Source of the DNA: Acomys russatus
Lineage: Eukaryota > Chordata > Mammalia > Rodentia > Muridae
Assembly: GCF_903995435.1 (NCBI RefSeq)
Contig: NC_067145.1
Span: 24,736,352 to 24,800,351, forward strand
Direction: 5' to 3'
Length of the DNA: 64,000 nucleotides
Within the stretch, counting starts at the first letter, position 1. The number at the start of each line of letters is the position of its first letter. The translations under genes and the position numbers were made by a program. The notes under the pieces are model-generated. The model saw nothing but the letters and a program-made list of their open reading frames with translations, did no database searches and was not told where the DNA came from. Below, one piece after another: positions 36,955-49,314 of this stretch.

Positions 36955-38625
36955 TTCAGGAAAGTAGTTAGCAGAGTGGTATTCCATTGTGTAAATGTAC
37001 CACAGTTTCTTTATCCATTCTTTGGTTGAGGGACATCTAGGTTCTGGCTATTACAAATAAAGTCACTATGAACATAGTTGTACAGATGTCCTTGTTGTAT
37101 GGTAAAACATCTTTTAGGTATATGCCCAAAAGTGGTATATCTGGTTCTTGAGATAGAGCTACTCTCAATTTTCTGAGAAAGCACCAGATTGATTTCCAAA
37201 GTGGTTGTACAAGTCTGCACTCCCACCAGCAATGGAGGAGTGTTCCCCTTTGTCCACATCTTCGCCAGCATGTGCTGTCACTTGAGTTTTTTTATCTTAG
37301 GCATTCTGACAGGTTTAAGATGAAATCTCAGAGTCATTTTAACCTGCATATTAAAAACAAGTAAATCATTAAATTTGCAAGCAAATGAATGGAACTAGAT
37401 AAGATCATCTTGAGTGAGGTAACCCAGACCCAGAAAGATGCACATGGAATGTACTTAATTATAAGCAGATTTTAGCCATATAGTACAGGACAAGCATATT
37501 ACAGTTCACAGACCTAAAGAAAATAAATGACAAGGAGAACCCAAAGGAGGATGTTTAAATCTCATTCATAAGGAGAAATAGAAGACAAAGTGGAAGTGGT
37601 TGAAGAGAGTGAACCACGTAGGGGAGGGATCGTGGAGAGAAATGAGGGTAGTGGTCAGACCTGGGGAGAGTGGTGGCAGGAGGACAGAGGGCCTGCAAAG
37701 AAAAGAGAAGCCACAGGCAGGAGCATCTCCATGACAAGCTAGAGATCTAAGACAGTGTAGACTTCTGGGAGGATATGGGGGTGACTCTAGTTGAGACTCC
37801 TATTGGCAAGGGTCATGGAGATTGAAGAGGACATCCTCTAACTAGACAGGATTCCTATTGGAGGAAGGGGAACACCAACCCACCCACAAAAAACTACCCA
37901 AAATGTACCCTGCCTATAAGATGTCCAGGGATAAAGATGGAACAGAAATTGAGGGAATGTCTAACCGATGTCTTGCCCAACCTGAGACCCACCACTTGAG
38001 AGAGAGCCAACCCCAGACACTGTTAATGATACTCTGCTGTGCTTGTAGACAGGAGCCTTAGCATAGCTGTCCTCTAAGAGGCCCCACCCAGAAGTGGATG
38101 GAAGGGGATCCTGACACTCGCAGCCAAACATTGATAAAGCTTGGGGAGTTTTGTGGAAAAGTGGGGGAAAGATAGAAGGGCCTGGAAGTGACATGAGCTC
38201 CAGAAGAAGACCAACAGAGCTAACTAATGAGGGCCCACAAGAACTTGCAGAGACTGATGCACCAAACAAGGACTATGCATGGACTATACCTAGGTCCCTT
38301 ATACAGATTTAGTCATGGGCAGCCCAGGCTGCATGTGGGTCCCCTAATAAGGGGAGTGGGGGCTATCTCTGAAGTGGTCTTTGTTGCCTGATCTTTGATC
38401 ACTTCCCCCGTGGAGGGGCTGCCTCCCTAGGCCAAAGGGGAAGAGAATTCACTCAGTCCTAATAAGATGTGATGTGTTGGAGAGGGTTTGGGAACACTCT
38501 CCTTTCTGAAGGTTAGGGGAGTAGGGGAAGGGAGAAGAAAGAGGGAGGGTGGGACTGGGAGGAGAGGAGGGAGGGTGCTACAACTGGGATGTCAAGTATA
38601 AAAAACGAAAATAATTAGGAAGTAA
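36955..38625. mobile_element. Old Lx-type L1 with inverted 5' segment
   Basis: About 36960-37335 is minus-strand ORF2 3' coding sequence; on the plus strand it reads ggtattccattgtgtaaatg and tgcactcccaccagcaatgg. From about 37350 to 38610 the element is in sense: attaaaaacaag, gaatggaactagataagatc, then a ~1.2-kb 3' UTR with the usual purine-rich G/A end (38510-38575) and a short A-rich tail. This is a 5'-inverted insertion, older than the copy at 3586-4235. All frames in it are remnants. Confidence 0.75.
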
Positions 38626-38849
38626 GATCCTGGTGTACTGTTTTTCGATTTTTCTCTTACAGCCAAATCAACATCATTTGAAAGAATCAGTTGTGTGTCA
38701 AATGGTGATGCCACCAGGCTTCAGTGAACAATTCCATATCCATGGTCATACAGATAGCCCTGGATGACTTAGAAGACAAAGGCGAGATTGTAGGAAAAGG
38801 ACCCGTAAAGGAGTAAAAGTAGTAGAAGGGAGATAACAAGGGTGCAGTG

Positions 38850-39107
38850 GTGCCCCTCCCTCCCTCCCTCCCTCTGTCCCTCCCACCCAACTTCTCCCCC
38901 TTTCTGCTATATGTGGATGTTACATGCTATCAGGATGTAAAACTCTCACCCAACACTCAGTTCTATGCCCATCTGCTTCCCGCCATGACAGTAAAGGACT
39001 AACCCTCTGAAACTGTAAGTGAGCTCCCAATTAAATACTTTCCTTTGTAAGAGCTGCCTTGGTCATGGCGTCTCTTCACAGCAACAGAACAATAACTCAG
39101 ACACAGT
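38850..39107 (+). mobile_element. MT-type MaLR LTR, 3' part, with a CCCT tract
   Basis: The sense 3' end is clear: ggactaaccctctgaaactg, tgagctcccaattaaatact (polyadenylation-type signal), gagctgccttggtcatggcg, tctcttcacagcaacagaac, then aataactcagaca. A CCCT/CCTC simple tract occupies 38856-38885. The 5' boundary is unclear. Confidence 0.65.
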
Positions 39108-40387
39108 CCGACAGCAGATGTCCTGGTCGCCTGGCTCTTACAATCTTACTACTCTCTCTTATGGAATATACCTTGAGCCATATGCTTAAGGTTTGTATAG
39201 CCACAATTGATACATCCATAGCGTGTACTTTTTTTTTTTTTTTTTCAGTTTAAAATGAGATGAAGCAGTTCACAGTGCCCAAATTCTCCGATTTCGGCAC
39301 TATGAACATAACCATCGAGTAGAATAACTTCAATTTTTTTCTACTAGTTCTTTTCCAGAGGTATGAGGGAATTCAGAGGTGGAGTAAGATGTATTCCATT
39401 GGGCTAATGATCACCTCATACTTCTGCTTGAATGTTAGCATAGGCGTCAGAAGAGCTCTGGCTGCTCACGGGGACAGCACCCTCTTCTTGTTCCTACAAT
39501 CTACCTTGGCGTACGTCCTCATAACCTCACTCCCTTATCTTTCTCTCCCCAAAGCTGTTTGACTTACACTTCAAGTCATCCATGGGCGGTTATATACATC
39601 TCTTCTTCTATGTGTCCCATCTTCTCCAGTGGAGCCCACTAAAGAAATAAAGGATGGAAAGCGGACGGATATTGGACTACGCCTTCTTGAATAATGGTGC
39701 AAAGAGGGGCTGTAGGTCTGTAAGAGTGGGTAATAGGGCTGAATATATGCAAATGCATGAAATGTATCTATGAAAAAAAACCATAATAAAACCCATTATT
39801 TTGTGGAATGAATATATCCAATAACAACAAATGAAGAGGTTTATAGTGTAGTTAGGATTCACAGAGGAGGCTGCTCTGCGTTTTCGAAGGCCCATGCTTC
39901 ACACTCACAAGTTAACATTTTAAGGCATGACTAATTAGGTAATAAAATGCAAGCAAGACTGTTCCCTGAGAGTCTGTTTTCCCTTATCTCCTTTACATTC
40001 ATTTCCATATTTGTATCATTATAAAACTATCACCAAAGATGTGGGAGAAACAATTTTTATTTCATTTCGTACATAGCGTGGTTTCTGTTTTAATGCTGAT
40101 TTGATATGAATTGTCAAGTGCTTGACTATTTTACTAAATAATCAAAACCTGGAGAAAACTTAGTGAGCACCATGGATAAAGCATTGGCAATGGCTTCTCT
40201 CTGAGCCAGAGAGAAATGCCGGCACAAGGAAAAAAAAAATACTATAAAGTATGACATCAAATAATTTAAATTTAATTATTTAATACATCGGTGTATTCCT
40301 ATATTTTCTCACATCTAGTATCAAGTTCAATTTTAAAGTGATCTGATGTGTCACATTTGGCTTTAGAAGTTTGTCACTGAATACTTC
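39108..40387. other. Intronic DNA, possibly with an old L1 tail
   Basis: No gene was recognised. A T19 tract lies at about 39228-39246. At 39720-39815 the sequence weakly resembles an L1 3' end. Confidence 0.4.
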
Positions 40388-40660
40388 CAGAGCTGCCTCT
40401 GGTGCTTCCAATTGGATCACTTCCCCTCAGTTGGGGCGGCCTTGCTGGCACACAGAGAAAGGGGATGCTGGTTATCCAGATGAGACCTGATATGCTGTGG
40501 TCAGATGGTGGTGTAGGAGCCCCCCCCCCCCAATCAGAGGACTAGGGGAGGAGAATAGGACAGAAGAGAAAGAGAGAGGGTGGGAAAGGGAAGGTATGAG
40601 CAAGGGGGTAACAATCTAAATGTAATGTGAATAAATTATAAAAAGTAATTTTTTAAAAAA
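40388..40660 (+). mobile_element. L1 3' UTR end
   Basis: Sense L1 3' end: ctctggtgcttccaattgga, tcacttcccctcagttgggg, gcacacagagaaaggggatg, a C10 tract near 40520, a purine-rich block and gtgaataaattataaaaagt at the tail. It resembles the L1 end at 63791-64000 more than the young pair at the window start. Confidence 0.75.
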
Positions 40661-40924
40661 GAACAAAGTAAAAGACTCAATGGCCTGGAAGACAAGCCCC
40701 ACCCACATCTAACCGGGCATACCTTCCTCTCTACCTCACCAGCAAGTAAAATTCTGAGCTACACCTTAGTCCTCTGTATCGCTACTGTGCATGGCCACTA
40801 AAATCACATTCAGTTAGGTACTCAAGCAACCGGGAACTGTGAATAGTTGATACTTGGTAAATCCAAAAGAAGAGCAGGGCTCTAACGTCAACCAACCCAT
40901 GATAACAATAAAGAACACCAAATG

Positions 40925-40927
<3 letters not shown>

Positions 40928-41006
<79 letters not shown>
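40928..41006. repeat. (CT)n microsatellite
   Basis: A CT run of 79 bp with one TT interruption near 40994. Confidence 0.97.
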
Positions 41007-42111
41007 GACTGGTGTCTTTAACTTAGAATGCCTATCAAGACCCGAGGCCAGGAAACAAGAAAGGTGTCATCAGAGGAGAGGGAATTAAAGAGCACTTAAG
41101 GGAGGGAGGGAAGAGGAAGGACACAAGCAGTGTAAAATTAGAGGTGGGGCAGACTAGGAGTGGAAGGATTTAGGCTGGCATGGGAGTGGGTGGATAAGGG
41201 AGAAGCAGGGTGGGGAAGGGTAAACCAAAACTAAGGATGCATTACAAAGCCACATAGCAAGCTAATATTTGGAAAACTTGTTTTGAAATGCAGTATAACT
41301 ATTTGAATGGAGGTGACTCACATGGGTGGATAACACTCCTCTAAGGCAGCCATCCGTGATGAGGCTCAGGGTCAGGTGTGGGATTCCAGTCGTTGGCCAT
41401 GGAGACCTTCTAGTTTTTCAGAGCTCTCCAGGCTGTCGCCATTGCTCTCCTTTGCTTAGCAGAAATGAATGGATAGATGTTCTTGCCGAAGATACTTTAT
41501 CCCTTTGGTTGCAGGATCTAGAGAAATCAAAGGTCAGCCTCCTGCTGCGGGGCGAGAAACGTTATCAAACCAGCTGTGACCCCTGTGAGCTACAGTAACA
41601 ACTTGCTGCTGTGCTCAGGGGTTTGGGGTTTTGGTTGGCTTCTGGGTTTGTTTGCTTTACTTTTGATCTCTGTGGCTGCTTTTGGGTTTTTTGAACGACA
41701 ACAGCAAAGTTGGGTAACTGCTTCAAAGACCTGTGTCCTGAACAAATTGAAGTATCTGGCCTTTTGCGGTCAGTTTACTAGTCTCCGTATATATGAAACT
41801 CTTTGTTTTGTCTGCAGTAGAATGAAATTTATTTTGCACATTATCATGCTAGAAGAACAACTGTAAGCATTTTGCTCAGTGTTGTTCCAGTGTGTTATAC
41901 TTGTGCACATTGTATTTTCTATAGAGCTAACAAGCTAGTCTAGTGAGATAGAGGACTTACTGCTTTTGACATACATACCTTATCGCATGTTTGATCCAGA
42001 AATTTTATCAATGCTGTAAGTAATTAGTTTCTTATATTTAAGTTTTTAAAGTTAGGAATTTACTTCTACTGATAAATCTTGCAACCACCATAAAAAAGCT
42101 TTTTTTTTCTT
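41007..42111. other. Single-copy intronic DNA
   Basis: A purine-rich stretch at 41098-41220 may be the remnant of an L1 3' end. The plus frames at 41326-41598 and 41576-41866 overlap each other and have no recognisable family. Confidence 0.4.
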
Positions 42112-42192
42112 AATTAATTATTTACTTGATCATTTTACATTCCAGTCATAACCCCACTCCTTCCCCTCCTCCCAGTCCCACCCTCCCAACTT
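42112..42192 (-). mobile_element. Short L1 3' end, minus strand
   Basis: On the plus strand, gatcattttacattccagtc, then cttcccctcctcccagtccc is the reverse of an Lx 3' terminus. It is about 80 bp, severely 5'-truncated. Confidence 0.6.
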
Positions 42193-42293
42193 TAATTATT
42201 TAATGTTAAATATTAAAAGATTTTAATAGGAACTTCTGAAAATAATTTAACACACTCACCAATTGCTATTTCCCAACAATACTTAATATTCTT

Positions 42294-42482
42294 TTTTTGT
42301 CCAAGATTTATTTATTTATTACGTACACAGTGCTCTGCCTGCATATACATCTGCAGGCCAGAGGAGGGCATCAGATCACATTATAGATGGTTGTGAGCCA
42401 CCATGTGGTTGCTGGGAATTGAACTCGTGATCTCTGGAAGAGCAATCAATGCTCTTAACTGCTGAGCCATCTCTCCAGCCCC
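42294..42482 (-). mobile_element. B2 SINE with target-site duplications
   Basis: Minus-strand B2 (plus strand: ttatttatttatt tail, gttgctgggaattgaactcg, gctgagccatctctccagcc). A perfect 14-bp duplication, tacttaatattctt, flanks it at 42280-42293 and 42483-42496. Confidence 0.92.
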
Positions 42483-42721
42483 TACTTAATATTCTTATGT
42501 CTATCTGTTCATCTGTCCATCTCTCTGTCCAGACCCTTACTGACTGCATTTGTTGCTGCATTTAGTATAGATTCATAGACACCAGTATTCTACCCCTAAA
42601 CGTTTCCTCACATGTAGCCATATCCGGACTTTATTCTTTATTTTCAGTTCCTTTTCCACTTTTGAGGTACAATTTACACATGAGGAAATGCGCGCGTATT
42701 AGAGGTGCCGTATTAGCGGCT

Positions 42722-42845
42722 TCTCTATGGCTGGGATGAAAACACCATGACCAGGTTAGGTTATGGGAAGAAGTGTATATGTTTGGGCTTATGGCTCCCG
42801 AGAGAGTAAGTGATGTCAGGACAGCATGGCAGTACGTGACACCTG
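42722..42845 (-). mobile_element. MaLR-type LTR fragment, minus strand
   Basis: Plus-strand blocks tggctgggatgaaaacacca and tgaccaggttaggttatggg resemble the reversed 3' end of an MT-type LTR. Short and diverged. Confidence 0.45.
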
Positions 42846-43224
42846 TCCTTTTGTTAGGCTTCTTTCACTGACTGCGCAGCTGTGAGATCCCTCCTCACTG
42901 CCGCATGCCTGCAATCCTGGGTCACTTTCCAGTTGTGTAGTAGGTTTCCATTGAGTGATCATACTCTGTCTATCTGTGCACTTATGGGTGAGCAATGGGA
43001 CTCCGTCCATGTCGGAGAAGTTATGTGTGAAGTTTCTTTCTTCTACTCATCTATTTGTGCTTTGCGTTGTCTTGCAAAAGTTCTTGGGTTAGGTGTAGTT
43101 TTCATAACACAAAAAACCTTCCTCCCAAGTACTCATGTTTGAACAATTTACACTCCCATAGCAAATTGCTTGAATTTTGGTGGCATCACACATTTGCTAA
43201 GATCCGTAATGTCAGTCTGCTTAA

Positions 43225-43650
43225 AATTGCTCTCTAGGGCTGACGCTTTGGTGTTGGATAACCTGCCTTTGCTTCCCCGGGGAAGACTGTTTCTCCTACT
43301 CTCAGCATTACTTAGTTACCTTTGGTACTTTATGTAGGGCTGTGGCCTCTGGGGTTTTCCTCTGCCCACATTATCATGTTTATTGTTGTTATCTGGCTAT
43401 CCCTGAAAACATAGATACAAGTAACATTATACAGACTGAGTGTGTTCTACTTACATATTTAGGAATATATTTATATATGCATATATGTGTGTGTGTGTGT
43501 TTGATAACAATTAGTAAAAACAAGAGGCTATGAATTTGAAAGAGAGCACATATTAGAGGGTTTGGAGGGAGGGAGGAGAAGAAGGGGAAAGGACGTAATT
43601 ATCTTATAATTTCAAAGAGTAAAGAAAATAATTAAAAATACTTCTTCAAC
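43225..43650 (+). mobile_element. Lx-type L1 3' end
   Basis: Shares blocks with 22850-23222: gctgacgctttggtgttgga, ggggaagactgtttctccta, then atgaatttgaaagagagcac, a purine-rich block and an AT-rich tail. Sequence upstream (about 42850-43220) may be the diverged rest of the element, including an ORF2-like tttacactcccatagcaaat. Confidence 0.7.
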
Positions 43651-46620
43651 TAGATGTAAGGCATTTGCTTTTAATGTTCCTCTTTCTGATGACTAGTGAT
43701 GTTGGGTATTTTTTGTTTATTGTGAGTTATTATAATATTAGTGTTTACCACCGAGATGATTGTTAAGGTTCCTATAAAATTTGATGTGGAACACGCACAC
43801 ACACACACACACAACTGTTATGATGTTATGTTATGTGTCCCCACCCACACCCCGTGAATTGTCATTACGTGAGGGATTTTGACTGCATTCTCTGTGGGAG
43901 CACCTATGATACATGCTGTTTCAAACATATACCTGCACATCCAAAGAATTACAGGAATCTAAAGCCAGATACCACTGGGGCACAGCCTCATTTCTGTGCC
44001 TCTTATGACCGCTGTCTTATCATCTCATTTAGCTTCTCCCATGGCAGAGACTTGCTCCTTCTGTACTTTCCCCAGTATCACAGTCCATCTGGAAGTGTGG
44101 CCCGTGCACCTCTGTTGCACCATGGTAGACTGGGGGTATCTCAAAGTCCAAATTACATTCTGCACAGCCATTCCATCCACCTGTAGAATCATTGAGAAAT
44201 GTTAAACTGACTTAAACAAGTTATTGATTTTTTTCTTTAGTTTTTCTCTCATGTCAGAAGTCTGCCACATCAATATTCCCATATAATTCCTTTTCTTTCT
44301 TTGGCTGAATATTGTCCTGCCATTTCTTTCAAGACTTGTCTCAAACCACAGTTGCGCCCAGATGTCCTCCTTGGTGCAGAAAGTCTGGAGTAAATTGCTC
44401 TGCAGTCTGGGCCATAACACACTCAATTTTTGCTGTTTTACAGCACTTTCTATATCATCACTTGCCGATAGTCTGTATGTTGTTTTTATTCTGAAGTATT
44501 TTTTTCAGAGTAATAAGACTTAGCACGTCAACAGCTTTTGAAAAATTGTTTAAATTGTTTTAAATCTCAATTTCAGAAATCCAGAGTATGGAGAACACCT
44601 AGCACTTCTTTTTAAGAATTACCTAAAATAGAAAAAAGGCAGAATTAAATAAAATACAAGATTGGCTCATTATGCAATGCAAACAATACACAATGCTTAA
44701 CCTAGTGCTTGAATCTTTCTCCTAGGGATAAATTTATCTTACAGAAATTCAGTATGACTTGCACATTTAATAGTCAGTCATTTGGCCTGACTGTTAGCAT
44801 TGGCTGCCATGGAGCACTGTGTGCTATGCACACTATTTTGACTATTGATTCCACTTGAACAGACCTTCCCAAGATCAGGGGCATGAATATACTTGCTCCA
44901 GATCCCGGATGTAGAGAACACAAATGGGGCGTATGGAGGCAGCTCTCCTGTTCCTTGTGGCATCAGCCCAGGTCATTCACTCTAGCGGCCTGTCTCATGT
45001 GTCTGCCCACTCAATATGCCTGAGTGCAGCTCCTGTTTCTCCAGCTGAACAGCTTGGGTTTTCTCACACCATGCTTGCCATAGTATAGCCAAACAGCGCC
45101 TATGGAAGCCGGCATCCCAGAGGTGCTTCTCTTTATGAAAGGGACAAACAGTTGAAGACCTTCTAAGACCCAACCTGCAGAAGTTAGAAATTAAGTAGCC
45201 CTCCCCCCCCCAACTCCATTCTACCTCCTGCATTTTTTTTTTTTTTTTTTTTAGTAGAAACAGGTCACTCGCCAGTCTAGTCTCAAGGTAGAGAAGCCAC
45301 TGTTTCTTCACAAAGGCTGGAGGTGGCCAGAGTGTTCCCAGATGTTCAATGTGTCTTGGCATTGCTCATTAGAAGTGTGTCTAGTTGGCTGGTTAGACTT
45401 GTTTCATCAGGATTGACTGCTTCCTTGGAGCTGTGGAGTATTGGTCCAGTGGTTATTATTTCATTCCTTGGCATTTCCATGAATTGATGGTGGGCTTTGC
45501 TGAGTCCACCTCCAAAAGCTTTTTGTCACCTTTCAATTTAAGCTGTAAAACACAAACTAGGGGCATGCAAGTAATTTAACAGCTGCCCCCGCAAAAAAAG
45601 CCCAGGGGGAAGAGAAAAGAAAGTTCATACAAATCTGCTGCTATGTAGACTAATCTCAGTAAAGAACAGCTGCTGTATACTGTTGACTTTACAGAAAAAA
45701 AATTTCAACACATAGCTCAGTAACTCAGGCTTATTCTTTCCTTTAAACAGTTGTGAGAGCCTTTGAAAATTCACGAATTCAACTGCTCCTCCCCACAGAA
45801 TATATAATTCATGCTGATAGCATGAAGAGTTCTTGATTGAGTCTCTACAGAGGAAGAAAATGAGAGACATGAAGTATGACCCTTATGCACAGTTTATTTC
45901 ACCCAGAGAAACTGAAATTCCCTTCCCTGTGCATCATTAACCCTGGGGTTAAAGACTGACATTTCTCAAATGTCCCCATTCTAAATTAAGGCAAAAAAGA
46001 TGGTCATGTTTTTGTTGTTGTTAAGTGTAGTGATTGTATGCTGTGTGTGTCCACACACTCACCTATATATGCACATGTATGAGCATGCTACTTAAAAGTT
46101 TCCATACTAACATCTTCCTCCATTTTGTCTGAGTTTTTCATGTTAATGCAATAGTTTCAAAGAATCGCTTTATATTTCAATAGAAAAATCAGATTAAGCC
46201 TATAAATGACAAGTGAAAGAAAACAAAAACCACCTTTGATTTTTCTGTTTCTTCTTGAATACAAAAGGAAAATGGAGAAAATTCAAACCCTGCGAGAATC
46301 AGGGTTTTCTTATTGGTGGACAGATAACCTGTTTCAACCTTACCCACTCCCTAAAAATCCTTCCCCTGAGTGTCTCATGAAAAAAAAAAACAAAAAAAAA
46401 CAAAAAAAACAAAAAAAAAATCCCAGTTACCTCACTTCACTCTCCTTTTCAATTACCTTACAAAACATTGGCTTTTTGTTCTAACATTTGCATACATGCA
46501 TATCATTGCACGTGCTGCCTTTTCTGTGGAAATGGCTCGGTCCAGCAATTTGTCCGTGGGTCTGGTAAGAACTAAGTCAATACCACCCACTCATTTCCTT
46601 AAGGTCATTAAGCACATCAG
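43651..46620. other. Mostly single-copy intronic DNA with low-complexity tracts
   Basis: A short CA run lies at 43794-43813, a T-rich tract at 45232-45252 next to a C9 tract, and an A-rich AAAC tract at 46379-46421. Short open frames show no recognisable family. No gene was seen. Confidence 0.45.
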
Positions 46621-46624
46621 GTGA

Positions 46625-46880
46625 GGAGGATTTTCTGAGCTCCTCTCAAACCGGATTAATCCAACAAATTAAAATGAAGGATGGCTGCAATGACTGTGAG
46701 TTTCCTGTGCTGCCTCATCAAGCCTCACTCCGGAGCCTGAGCTCCCTGTTGTCTTAAACAAACAGGAAGTCCTCAGGAGCAGAGCAGGGATATGTTAATG
46801 ACAACTGCCACTGCTGAGTTTAGATTTATCTTCTTATAATTGTCCCCAATTAGAAGCCACTAGGAGCACATCACAGAACA
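46625..46880. promoter_or_regulatory. Candidate conserved intronic regulatory block
   Basis: Repeat-free sequence rich in homeodomain-type motifs: a perfect palindrome GGATTAATCC at 46653-46662 (two overlapping OTX/PITX-type GGATTA sites), aaattaaaatg, ttaatgacaac and ccaattagaagc. A link to Ctnnd2 or a neighbour is inferred from position only. There is no direct evidence of conservation. Confidence 0.35.
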
Positions 46881-47893
46881 CCGATAAGTAAGTGAAAATA
46901 ATGTTCCATTTAACAGGAAGCTTGAATGAGGGAAATACTGCAATAGGCTTAATTAGAGAGAGGAAAATTAGTTTGCACAAGTTTGTACATTGGACAGACG
47001 TAACTGAAAACAAAAGACACCCAAAAGAAGGGGAAAAATTCAATGATATTTGTAAAGTATGTTCTTTTTGCATATGTAAATGCCACCTTTGTTGGGAACA
47101 TGAAGCAATAATTTCACTTTTCTCTTTTGGAAAGGAATATAATGAGTGTGAGAGAAAAATGGCTGTCGTCTCTCGTGACTCTGGCTTTTCCGGTCTCTTT
47201 GCTTCTTCTCTTCTGCTCTCCCGCCTCTTCCTTCTGTGCTGATCTCTTAGCCTTGGGAGAGAAAGTGCAATGTAGAAGTGTGTAAATTCACAGCAGCAGT
47301 GATTGCACAAACAAGACTTGCAAGATCAAGCCAGACAGAAATCCCAGCATACATGGGAAAAAGTGTCATGGATTCCCACCACTAGCTGGGGAGACACTGA
47401 CAATCAATGGCTGGTAGGGGACAGAGAATCAATTTTCTCCAGAGATGTGGGCCCATAAGGATTATCTGTACTCCAATAGATAGCCCTACACCCATGCACA
47501 GAAAGGCAGGAATGACTAGGGTTAATCAAGACATAGGGTATACGTGTGCATGGAATTCTCGAGTAATATATAATAATTAAGGAAGCAAAAAAGAGAAATG
47601 GTCATATAAATCTAAATGTGTAAAATATAAATTAAAATTTCACTGTTGATGTAAATTATTCTGTTACGCTGTTAAATATAGTGTTATTAAAGTATTGGCC
47701 ACTTAAGATGACGAGGGGCGGGAGCAGGGCATTTCTAGTTAGTGGATTCCAAACAAGGTGTGCCAAGCAAAACATTCGCTAGGTGGGCGACTTATTTACT
47801 CCAGCAGTGCTTTATGGGAAAATATAACGAAGTGTTAATTTCCTTCTTGTCACAGTAAATATCTAACGAAGATGGAATTTTTTTCTTCTTCTT
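46881..47893. other. Single-copy intronic DNA
   Basis: No gene was recognised. Overlapping frames on both strands at 46834-47310 are mutual shadows without a recognisable domain. Confidence 0.45.
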
Positions 47894-48051
47894 CTTTTTT
47901 TTTTTTTTTTTTTTTTTTTTTTGGTTTCTCTCTGGAGTCTTGACTGTCCTGGACTTGCTTTGTAGAACAGGTTGACCTCGAACTCACAGAGATCCACCTG
48001 CCTCTGCCTCCCAAATGCTGAGATTAAAGGCATGTGCCACCACATCCAACT
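47894..48051 (-). mobile_element. B1 SINE
   Basis: Minus-strand B1 behind a CTT-rich and T28 tail: ggttgacctcgaactcacag, atccacctgcctctgcctcc, gagattaaaggcatgtgcca. Moderately diverged. Confidence 0.9.
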
Positions 48052-48059
48052 GATGGAGT

Positions 48060-48156
48060 TCTTACAAGAGAAACAGAGAGACAGAGGGAAAGAGAGGGAG
48101 AAAAGGAAGGAGGGAAAGAAGCACAGAAGGAAGGAAAGAAGAAAGAAAGAACCATA
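48060..48156. repeat. Purine-rich (GAAG/GGAAA)n tract
   Basis: About 95 bp of almost pure purine on the plus strand, directly next to the head of the B1. It creates the Arg/Glu/Lys-rich start of a 230-codon open frame (48034-48726). Confidence 0.9.
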
Positions 48157-49163
48157 GACACATATAAGAGTAAGAGGAAGCTCTGCACTAAGGCAATTTC
48201 CACCCATGAGCACATGACCCAAGAGTTCCAGTCCCCAAGCTTCGTGCAGTGGTCTACAAAAATGGGTGTTGCTTCGTCTCTGTCTTCAAGAAGCCCATGG
48301 GTTCAGCAAAGACAAACACTAAAAAACAAATTATGTCAACATGTGTTGATAAGTCACAAACCAAGTGTGGAGTCGCAGATGATGCAGAGCCTGATTGAGG
48401 CATCCCTACAACAGACAGCCAAGGTGAAGGCAGGTGGGAGCTGTCTTTGCAAACCCTCCAGGCTCTTCAGAAGACGTGGGTTTTACTCAGCGGACAATCT
48501 AGGGCAGCTCGTGAGCCAACGTTGCTTGATTGGATTCTGCTTTAATATCAGTTGCAGTAATGAGTCTTACTCATGGCTCCAACAGGGAAGGTCTGTATGG
48601 GAGCTGTACATTAAGAAGGGAGTTGGTGGGTTGCGCACCTGGTCCTCTCCTGAATGGAGAGAGTCGCTCCCGTCTTCTAGGTACGAGCTCTGTGTGTCAC
48701 TGTGTAGCGGCAACACAGAGTTCTAGCCTTGGCGATTAGGAACATGGGCATCAAAGGACATATACAATGGAAAAGAGGCCAAAATAACTGCAGTTGGCTA
48801 TGAATAGATTTTTCTGGGAATGTTAGTACATCCATTGAATTGTTTACCAAACCATTAGGTGATGTCAGGTGGCTCATAAGGCAGGCTGCTACTGCCGTTC
48901 AGGAAGTAAAGACTGAGAATGTCAATGCCACTGCTGTCCGTGGGTGCCCAGTGGCTTCTGCTGTATAAGAAGTCAAAGTGTTCCATGGCTCTGTAAGTGG
49001 AAGAGGAAACAGAGGAGGAAGTGACAGTGCAAGTAGTTCTATGATCAGAGTTCTCTCCAGCGTGACTTCTGGTTTCTGAAGCCCGCACTTTGTCTGTCTT
49101 CAGCTTAGAAATTGTTAGAATTTTGCCATGTTCCATTAAAAGGGAGTTTTATAGTAAATTAAA
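48157..49163. other. Unassigned intronic DNA
   Basis: The plus frame open through 48726 begins inside the B1 and the purine tract. Its downstream part has no recognisable domain, so no gene is called. Confidence 0.45.
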
Positions 49164-49314
49164 GGGGCTAGGCAATGGAAGTACAGACCCTTAATCCCAG
49201 CACTCTGGAGGAAGAGGTAGATAGGCAAATCTCTGAGTTGAAGGCCAGCCTGGTCTACAGAGTAAGTTCCAGGACAGCCAGGACTACACAGAGAAACCCT
49301 GTCTCTGTGAAAAT
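49164..49314 (+). mobile_element. B1 SINE
   Basis: Plus-strand B1: gggctaggcaatggaagtac, cccttaatcccagcactctg, aaggccagcctggtctacag, gagaaaccctgtctctgtga. Its head is diverged. Confidence 0.9.

Noticed and set aside
48034..48726. Longest open frame in the window (230 codons, plus strand)
   Set aside because: It starts inside a reversed B1, continues through a purine simple tract that yields Arg/Glu/Lys repeats, and the rest has no recognisable domain or splice context.
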